This document shows, piece after piece, positions 57,020 through 64,000 of a DNA stretch of 64,000 nucleotides. Numbering within the stretch: the stretch's first letter is position 1; each line of letters begins with the position of its first letter. The translations under genes and the position numbers were made by a program. Where the stretch lies: NCBI GenBank assembly GCA_038380435.1, contig JAWZYU010000001.1, positions 11,512,001-11,576,000 on the forward strand, read 5' to 3'. Source of the stretch: Ryuthela nishihirai. Its lineage: Eukaryota; Arthropoda; Arachnida; Araneae; Heptathelidae. The notes under the pieces are model-generated. The model saw only the letters and a list, made by a program, of their open reading frames with translations, searched no databases and was not told where the DNA came from.

Positions 57020-57442
57020 TCACTTTCTTGAGCTAAACATCTTTAAAAATCCATAGATTTCTTTCCTAAGGCCCTGTATGTCAAAAATATTTTCAACTAT
57101 ATTTATCACCTCTTCATCTTCCTCTAAACCGATAGGGGTGAAAATGTAGGCTATTAATCTCTCGACGTCTAGATCGCTCTTACTACTCCAAGACATGGGA
57201 AGAGGTCCCAGTTCTGCCTCTAATATTTTGTACAGGGCATATTGCTTAATTAGGCCAAGTTCGGGCTTTTCTTCAGGAGGGTTACATCCCTGTTTCACTA
57301 ATTCGTACTCCTTAACCAAGTGTCCTTGCCTTGAAATTTCACAGATTGCTTCTCTAACACCATCTATGTCGAAAGCAATTTCTACTAGACTTATCGCTTC
57401 CTCGTCTTCCTCTAGGCTAATAGGGGTTAAAACTTTCTCCAC
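57020..57442 (-). CDS. Repeat-containing acidic frame, unit F
   Basis: The same two-module stretch as units A and D, with a changed end (IFDIQGLRKEIYGFLKMFSS), in which the module's Cys is replaced by Tyr. This is the only copy with that loss. Otherwise open. Confidence 0.5.
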   Translation of the reverse strand: MEKVLTPISLEEDEEAISLVEIAFDIDGVREAICEISRQGHLVKEYELVKQGCNPPEEKPELGLIKQYALYKILEAELGPLPMSWSSKSDLDVERLIAYIFTPIGLEEDEEVINIVENIFDIQGLRKEIYGFLKMFSSRK

Positions 57443-57479
57443 TAATTGTTCAACGTCTAAATTAACTGCATTTCTTCAG

Positions 57480-57800
57480 CACATAGGAGGAGGTCCCAAC
57501 TCCGCCTCTAATGTCAGGTACAAAGCAGATTATTCAATTGTCTTAGGTTTGGGCGTGGCATATGCTAGGAGTTCATGTGAGCCGTAAGGCAAATTTCCAA
57601 TTTGTTTCCTTTCCCGTTCATCGTAAATTCGGTTCTGTGGCCTATGAGGAGCCGAACGATACTCTATGTGGCTATCAGGATTGTTGTAAGTGAAATGTTC
57701 TCTTGTGGGATTCATTCTATCGGGCGCAATTTCTGGCAAAATGGCCAAACTTTCCACATTCAAAACATTCTTCCCTTTGATGACTCGTGTTCTTGATGGG
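57480..57800 (-). pseudogene. Zinc-knuckle region, unit F
   Basis: The overlapping frames are as in unit D. The knuckle reads CFECGKFGHFARNC with all ligands kept. The second frame holds YDERERKQIGNLPYGSHELL and ends at the shared TGA. Confidence 0.5.
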
Positions 57801-58309
57801 AATGTTTTTTCGTTTTTTTTTCATATTTCGAGATCCTTAGCTGACCTTAAGAGGTGATTATACTACGTTACAAACACTGAGGTTGATTTACTAAAATTCT
57901 TCATGAAATTTTTGGCTATTAACAGTCTCGTGAGGTTCTCTACTCCACCTAACCTACAATTCTCCTTACAATCTGTCAATTACATAATCTCTTTCGTGCC
58001 AAAATTATATAATGAATGCATGTAGTGAGCCAAGTGAGTGATGTAGTGAGCCAAGTGAGTGAATGTGTGTGTGTGTTGTACCAGAGCCTCATGTTAGCCA
58101 TCCATTACCTGAGGTTTTCCCTAAAGATAAAAGGAACTTTTGAGGAAATCAACAGATAATGGATGTTGTCCGTCTCCCACAATCTAGGACGTCTGAGGGT
58201 GGCTTTTGGGGGAGACATTTTTTTTTAATTTTTTCAACTTTGTTTACCTTTTCATTCTCTCTTGAGTTTAACATTTTCCTTTTTTCTAATTATCGTTCAA
58301 TCTTTTTTT

Positions 58310-59344
58310 TTCACCTGTGAATTCCTTCCGCCTGGCAAAGAGGACCATCAAAATATATAAAATAGAGAACGTGAATCTAATTACATTACATGTGATGAGG
58401 AAGACATCCTCTTCATCATCATCGTCCTCTGATCCTGGTGTAGATAACTTACAGTTATTGGTGACTTCATCAGCTTCACTGTCTGAAGGAAATCTTTCAC
58501 CGGTGCCAGTTGAAGTGGACGAACCTGAACCGGTGCTAGTAGTATTGTTCGTCGCCCTTTATTCTATTGGATGAAAATCCTGTTCATCCACTGAAAATGG
58601 GTATGAGAGGTATTTTTGACATTGAATGTTCTGTAGTTCCAACCTGATGACATGATAGTCAGTACGAATGCAGGGGATAGAAAATGGGTGTGAGACATGT
58701 CTTTCATGTGGAATGTTAGGAATAGTGAATCTAATTACATTCCATGTGATGAGGAAGACATCCTCTTCATCATCATCGTCCTCTGATCCTGGTGTAGATA
58801 ACTTCCAGTTATTGGTGACTTCATCAGCTTCACTCTCTGAAGGAAATCTTTCACCGGTGCCAGTTGAAGTGGACGAACCTGAACCGGTGCTAGTAGTATT
58901 GTTCGTCGCTCTTGATTCTATTGGACGAAAATTCTGTTTGTCCACTGAAAATGGGTCTGAGACGTATTTTTGACATCGAATGTTCTGTAGTTCGAACCTA
59001 ATGACATGATAGTCAGTACAAGTGCAGAGGATAGAAAATGGGTGTGAGACATATCTTTCACATGGAATGTTAGGAATAGTGAATCTAATTATATTCGATG
59101 TGATGAGGAAGACATCCTCTTCATCATCATCGTCCTCTGATCCTGGTGTAGATAACTTCCAGTTATTGGTGACTTCATCAGCTTCACTGTCTGAAGGAAA
59201 TCTTTCACCGGTGCCAGTTGAAGTGGACGATAGAGACGTATTTTTGACGTCGAATGTTCTGTAGTTCTGTTGTTTGGGGGACTGCAAATGGTCATTTCTT
59301 AAAATCACATCGATTACGTATTTATCTGTGTTTTTACTCATCAC
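58310..59344 (-). pseudogene. Type 3 anchored protein with tandem modules
   Basis: A 261-codon open frame (58559-59344, first codon GTG) contains two full modules of the family: YVSDPFSVDKQNFRPIES with SGSSTSTGTGERFPSESEAD, NNWKLSTPGSEDDDDEEDVF and LITWNVIRFTI. After a TAA (TCA in the sister module) a third module follows. It ends in a hydrophobic segment (FTFSILYILMVLF) and KEFTGEKK. The Cys-rich head is missing, the 5' part being replaced by sequence from the CpG-block side. It shows that the family segment is a repeatable module and that this copy grew by internal duplication. Confidence 0.6.
58360..59260. repeat. 352-bp tandem repeat coding for protein modules
   Basis: The phrase GAAGGAAATCTTTCACCGG recurs at about 58487, 58839 and 59193, so the period is near 352-354 bp with about 2.6 copies. 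Copies are highly similar. Each encodes one PFSV / STSTGTG / acidic / LITWNVIRFTI module on the minus strand. Confidence 0.9.
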
Positions 59345-59689
59345 ATGATCAGAAAAGCGCTTAAATAATTAAAACCAAAATTTCTTAATAGTAATTTACT
59401 TCGTCATCACATGATCACTGATGTGCAGATGACGTCAGGAGCATAAGAGTAAGCGGTGTTGGTAACCGCCGTGGGAGCCTCGCTTCGCGTTGGCTATTGC
59501 CTCACAGCTGCATGCATCCTTCCGTATTTCCAGAGTAGGGTGTGGGGGAAAAACTGGTTTGCTGCTCGCCACTGCGTCCGCTTTCTTCTGATTGGTTGTA
59601 GGCCTGCTGTCATCGTTGGCTTTCTCTGGGAGCACGCTATGGCGCCGATAACTCATCTGTGGTGGCGGTTGCATTAATCTAGAGCTCTT

Positions 59690-60942
59690 CTCTTATCTCA
59701 GTAACTTGCTTTCTCTGTTCAACAACTTATCAACAATTTGTTCTCAATCTTAACTAATCAATCGTCGCCATAACTACCTTAACAAACTATCTTAAACATA
59801 CAAAAACTCTTTTCCTTATTTCCAACAACTTGTTCGTATCTGCGATATTCTTAAAATTTACAATGACAGTTAACAGCGCTTTATCATAGCAAACAGAAAG
59901 TTGAGAAAACTGATTTAACCCAGGTGGGATTCTAACTGAGCTAATCACTGGCTAACTAACGGCTGCTCTCTCTATTGAGCTACTGGACAGTGATCATTCT
60001 CTAATCCTGCTATGAGATAAAATTATCCTCTAGCAACCCACTTTGATCAGTGAGCACCGCTCAACATTTATCCTAAAAAAAATTCCAATCGTTTAGAGCA
60101 TGCTTTAAGAGTGTTCCGATTACTATAATTCTAAATTACACGTTTGTACCACAATCTCCGAGCTTAACAACTCTTACAATATCCTTAAACATTTCTACAC
60201 AATAAAGACTTTTTCCAAAATTTACTGAGGCCTTATCTCTGATAATAACGGTAATAAGCTACAAACTATTCAGAAGCCACAAAAATCTTTCTAAAAAAAC
60301 AATTCCTAACAATATCACGCTTCAATAATTATTTCACTCACACAATTATTTAATTCAGAAATATATTACTAATTCCTTTTATCTTCACTAAGAATCTTAA
60401 AAATGTGATACACATATAAAATCCAATAATTCATGACCCAGCTTATCTGTAGCAATTATGAAAATATTAACGTGGTATACCAAATTAGACCTTTGGGTGT
60501 TTCCATTCATCTGTTCCACCATTCCCCGAGTACTGCGTGTTGTAGTGGTGTTTGTGTAATTTGTATCCTCTGAAAGTGCAGGGAGATGTGTCACAGAAAT
60601 ACATTCACCTAAAATGAGAAATCACTCCTAGCTAAAATAAAGGTTGAGTGGTTCCCTAGTCGACTCTCTACTTACTCCACGTACAATCTATGCCTGGGCC
60701 TATCTGTTTGCTTAAAACTATTCCTACGCACAATAATTCGCATTTCATGTTATTTCACTATAATCAAAAGTATTCTTTTTTTTTAACAGATGTTTCTGAA
60801 AATCCTATCTGAAACATAAATGTAACTCTAGCTAGTACTAGTTTTCCAATATTTTCATACACCGTTTCACATATACGTAATATTTCATTCTTAATTTTTA
60901 AAAATTTCTAATTTTTTTCTGCTACCGCCTTTCAATATAGCA
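59690..60942. repeat. Second copy of flanking segments P and Q
   Basis: Direct copy of about 30095-31375, beginning CTCTTATCTCAGTAACTTGC right after the truncated last CpG block. It includes the tRNA-like sequence (59935-59995, minus strand) without the templated insert. It ends abruptly at TTCAATATAGCA, where the sequence turns into the inverted block. Confidence 0.9.
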
Positions 60943-61015
60943 CAGGTGGAGCCTATAAGTGAGGTATACACAGGAAACCTGCCGATATCAGTTGTTTTCT
61001 GTTTGAGATGTGAAG

Positions 61016-61249
61016 ATGTGTGTACGAGACTTGCGCGTGGAAGAAACACAGGGCGCTGATGATTACCGAGAAGAGGAGGATATGCTTCCTGAAGAAGTTG
61101 AAGAAATGCTGATTTCAAAAGACGAATGGTAAGGCTTCAATGAAGACGATTCCGATTTCGTAGAAGAATATGAAGATATCCCACATGAACTTTTATACGA
61201 CTTATTCCAGCAGCTGGTATACCTTTCTGTTTCATATGGAGACCAGTGA
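61016..61249 (+). pseudogene. Acidic frame, inverted copy
   Basis: ATG at 61016 opens 38 codons (MCVRDLRVEETQGADDYREE) up to TAA at 61130-61132. The frame then stays open through EDDSDFVEEYEDIPHELLYD to the stop at 61247. GAATG|GTAAGG at the break is a good 5' splice site. Compare 33509-33757. Confidence 0.4.
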
Positions 61250-62278
61250 GAAGAGGAAATTGAAGAATAGAAACCTAAGAATCATTTTTTTACTTGAATC
61301 TAAAAAACTACTTCTTTAGGAGTTTTATTGTAATGTAGACAGCAGCGATTTCTTAGTGATTTTAGACTGTTAGTGTTTGTTATTCACATAATTGTATTTC
61401 AAATTTCCTGTAGAATGTGTTCATAAACTGTACGAGTCAGTGTTATTTCTGTTGCTTTGTCATCCGAATAACTTAAAAAGACCTACAACTCTCTACTGAA
61501 AATTGCAGATATTTCTATGACAATTTTCTTGATTGTTCACTGTGTTTCTGTCGCATTGAAATATTATTAAATCAACCACGCTTTGTGCGAGATGACATAG
61601 AGACATATATTTTTTAAAATGTATGTAATAATATATGCATGTATAATTTAAATGACCCATAATTATTACTTTGTGACTGTTAGTATTTCGTTGTAAATAA
61701 TTTTTTTTTAAACTAACTACTCGTCTTTTATTCTCACATGAAAAAATGTTTCCTTTTTTTTTTTCAGGAATTATTCATTGCAAATATTTCTCTAGCTTCT
61801 GTTTTAAAGGAGAAAATATTTACACCAAATGTTATGAACAGATTGTGATCTTTTCATAACTTGAGAGACATGTTTGTCGAAAACATGCGAAGTTTCTCAG
61901 CGCATCGTATGACCTTGGCGGGTCCGCTTCTGTTACCAAGGAAAGGGGACGGCAAGAGCACAACGAATTTCTCGTTCCAAGAGGGGGGCTTGAAACAGCC
62001 ATAGATGTGCTCCTCAACCCAACAGTATTCTGTTAAGTGCAGTGTTCTCCCAAAGAAAACAAGGTGAACAGGCCATAAAAGTGTAGACGCATCCGTACTT
62101 CAAAGATGCCCGCTGAAGCATCCCCCCCATTAGCGCACGGTAGAAGCAAGACACTGACCGCCCCCTGGTGTCCAGGTAGCCTCTTAATGGCTTCCCACAC
62201 TTTCTGGGAACAATAAGCAGAAGAGCGAAGCAAAATTCATGGGAAGAATAGCAAGACAATGGGACCAGGGGTCGACCA

Positions 62279-62455
62279 ATGAAAAAGAGAAAGGGCCAAC
62301 AAAGGATCCAACATCGAAAACGGATTGTTTCATCTATGAGCTCCAGTAGAAAGAATGAAGTAGGAGAGCGTGCTCGAGGACAGTCAGATTTGGAGCGAGC
62401 GCTAATAAGGTCGATGTTTCCACTTACGGGAGTGAGCAAAAACGTTGAGATGTGA
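62279..62455 (+). CDS. Short basic frame, inverted copy
   Basis: 58 codons from ATG, MKKRKGQQRIQHRKRI to GVSKNVEM, the same length as 32351-32527. Coding is uncertain. Confidence 0.25.
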   Translation: MKKRKGQQRIQHRKRIVSSMSSSRKNEVGERARGQSDLERALIRSMFPLTGVSKNVEM

Positions 62456-62587
62456 AGCGAGTGCAAATAAGAACGATATTTCCTTTGGTAGAGTGTATTC
62501 GAACCCTTTTTGAGATGATTTTTTAAGCTGCTAAAGATGCCGAATATTAAATAATTGACATTTTAGTTTAAAACTCTCTGTGGATCG

Positions 62588-62785
62588 AAAAGAAAAGGTT
62601 CATCTTACTGCCGAAATCTTGGTGATCCTACGTTCCTGCTGCCGTGGATGTTCCACATTTTCCCTTCGTTTGCCGTTGCATGGGACCACGATGGTTCAAT
62701 CTACATGAGCAAAGTTCCTGACAAAGACAAATGTGTTATGCCCTGTGCTTCCTGCTCCTGTGACGCTGAAAGTTGCCAAAGATAA
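62588..62785 (+). CDS. Short conserved frame, inverted copy
   Basis: Open stretch encoding GDPTFLLPWMFHIFPSFAVA, WDHDGSIYMSKVPDKDKC and CASCSCDAESC, with its stop overlapping AATAAA as in 32019-32216. Here the upstream TAG is changed to TCG, so the frame is open further 5'. The C-terminal half is identical in amino acids except at two sites. Confidence 0.4.
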   Translation, partial: KRKGSSYCRNLGDPTFLLPWMFHIFPSFAVAWDHDGSIYMSKVPDKDKCVMPCASCSCDAESCQR

Positions 62786-63845
62786 TAAAAGAGGTGTGAA
62801 ATGATCATGTTTGCTTTTATAAGTCAGAAAGTTTGCGTATCAGTTTTAAATCAGATCTGCACTTAGAAAAGATAGCGGCAGTAACTGTTGGTCACTGTCT
62901 TAATTGACGTGGGCAAGATAGATGCTTTGAATGACCAAATAGTTTTTATAAGAGTAATTCATTTAATTGTGAGAGCAAGCAGGAGCTGTAGTTCAGGGGA
63001 GAAATATATATATATATATCTATGATCTTAATACTTCTCCTCGGTATTGTAACAATATTACATCATTAAATTATTTCGTTTATGATATGAGAAAGAGTTG
63101 GCTATATTTTGCCTGTCAGTGTGACCTATTTATTCAGATAGAAAGTAAATATGCACGGCCAATACATTTTAAGAAAAATAATGAAATGTGCAATAAGATA
63201 ATATATGTAAATATATTTTGAGGAAGAAGGACATTAACCATTCTTTCCCCCCCTCCCCCTCTAACAATGTTACCTTCGTGACCAGGATTTTTTTAAACCT
63301 GTATGTTATTGCGGCCAATAGTGGAAATATGACAGTTGGGTCATACAAAAAATGTATCAATGAATTATTATGTTCGGGAAAGTATATAAATTTATGAATA
63401 GTTGTAAAGATTGGAGGAGGCCGTTGTCCTAGGATATATATATATATACTGCAAATTGCTATATTGAAACGCGGTAGCGGAAAGAAATTAGAAATTTTTA
63501 AAAATTAAGAGTGAAATATTACGTATATGTGAGAAATGGTGTATGAAAATATTGGAAAACTAGTACTAGCTAGAGTTACATTTATGTTTCAGATAGGATT
63601 TTCAGAAACATCTGTTAAAAAAAAAAGAATACTTTTGATTATAGTGAAATAACATGAAATGTGAATTATTGTGCAAAGGAATAGTATTGTATGTGGAGTA
63701 AGTAGAGAGTCGACTAGGGAACCACTCAACCTTTATTTTAGCTAGGAGTGATTTTTCATATTAAGTGAATGTATTTCTGTGACAAACCTCAGAAGTGGGA
63801 CCCCACTATAGGCCGACTCTGCCCACTTCCGTTCCGTGTTATTTT

Positions 63846-64000
63846 GCAAATGTCCACGTTGCCTTCTCAGATTGAACTTTGACTCCTATGTTGCAATCGA
63901 CCGGAAATTGCCCCCTGTGTCGCAATCAACCGAAATTGACCTCTGTGTCGCAATCAACCGAAATTGACCCCTATGTTGCAAATGTCCACGTTGCCTTCTC
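63846..64000. repeat. Minisatellite at window end
   Basis: GCAAATGTCCACGTTGCC (with TTCTC after it) occurs at 63846 and again at 63978, 132 bp apart. Between them a 28-bp unit, CGCAATCAACCGAAATTGAC plus CYCTGTGT, is repeated about three times. The repeat continues beyond the window. Confidence 0.85.

Larger units (their letters stand above)
37980..59670 (-). repeat. Tandem array of multi-gene units
   Basis: Three large units are seen: 37980-47550 (with an extra internal half-unit), 47551-53502 (5.95 kb) and 53503-59670. Units two and three begin at an identical junction, where a truncated CpG block (CCACTGCAGTCGC) runs directly into TGAGAGCCTC (47551 and 53503). That shows the junction was made once and then copied. 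Identity between matching parts of the units is very high by eye. Each unit runs, on the minus strand: zinc-knuckle region, repeat-containing frame, acidic/basic frame, CpG block, membrane-anchored protein gene, A-rich 3' end, microsatellite spacer. I recognise no family in it other than the CCHC motif. Confidence 0.92.
60943..63784. repeat. Inverted copy of segments R and Q
   Basis: Reverse complement of about 31010-33825, starting CAGGTGGAGCC and ending ATTTCTGTGACA. Its outer 320 bp or so (63460-63784) is therefore an inverted repeat of 60590-60940. The short frames listed at 32019, 32351 and 33509 are present here on the + strand at 62588-62785, 62279-62455 and 61016-61249. Confidence 0.9.

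Noticed and set aside
60590..63784. DNA transposon with ~340-bp terminal inverted repeats
   Set aside because: The same Q-R order exists in direct form at 31-33.8 kb without a second Q, and I see no target duplication, so an inverted duplication explains it better.
1..64000. CRISPR arrays, bacterial operons, rRNA genes
   Set aside because: No regularly spaced identical repeats with unique spacers, no ribosome-binding-site-led gene runs and no rRNA-like sequence were seen. The window is eukaryotic.

Overview
This 64 kb window is AT-rich animal DNA. It holds non-LTR retrotransposons with endonuclease and reverse transcriptase, tRNA-derived SINEs, a Tc1-like transposon, a solo LTR and split genes, and nothing bacterial. 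An invertebrate is likely. The RNase H-bearing LINE, the RTE elements and the Met-tRNA-like SINEs would suit an arthropod, perhaps a chelicerate, but that placement is weak. The only conserved host gene recognised is one exon of dynactin subunit 4 (28239-28417, + strand).

Positions 1-28 kb form a transposon graveyard. In order it holds: a decayed I-like LINE (1-2715) with a duplicated RNase H segment and a long hairpin; an RTE LINE on the minus strand (5073-8230) with an uninterrupted 1003-codon frame; two older RTE pieces (10507-13652); a Tc1-like element with TA flanks (13984-15546); another RTE relic split by a 1.5 kb 'TTTTGCCAACT' repeat array (15690-18380); and a full-length RTE copy bounded by perfect 22-bp target duplications (19884-23508). 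A cluster of SINEs follows, with a solo LTR inserted in one (24598-25332) and a Met-tRNA SINE tandem nested in another (26958-27674).

After the dynactin exon the window changes character. From 29.1 kb to the end it is built from duplicated blocks of an unrecognised gene cluster. One deleted unit lies at 29.19-29.95 kb. A 3.7 kb flanking segment follows (30.1-33.83 kb). About 4 kb of single-copy DNA separates it from the main array (37.98-59.67 kb). The array is a tandem series of about 6 kb units with nearly identical copies. All plausible reading frames run on the minus strand. In transcription order a unit holds a CCHC zinc-knuckle exon-like frame, a repeat-containing acidic frame, an acidic-then-basic frame of up to 263 aa, a CpG-rich block with CRE and CCAAT motifs, a short intron, and a gene for a Cys-rich/basic, acidic, C-terminally membrane-anchored protein ending in F-[SLT]-G-[ED]-K-K. 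Many copies carry stops or frameshifts. A few (for example 48634-49272, 54611-55264 and 50128-50919) are open from an ATG.

The array is followed by a second copy of the flanking segment (59.69-60.94 kb). Attached to it head to head is an inverted copy of 31.0-33.83 kb (60.94-63.78 kb). The window ends in a minisatellite. I do not know the function of the array proteins. The recent amplification, the two alternating gene types, the templated inversions and the mix of intact and broken copies make this the region most worth a second look.
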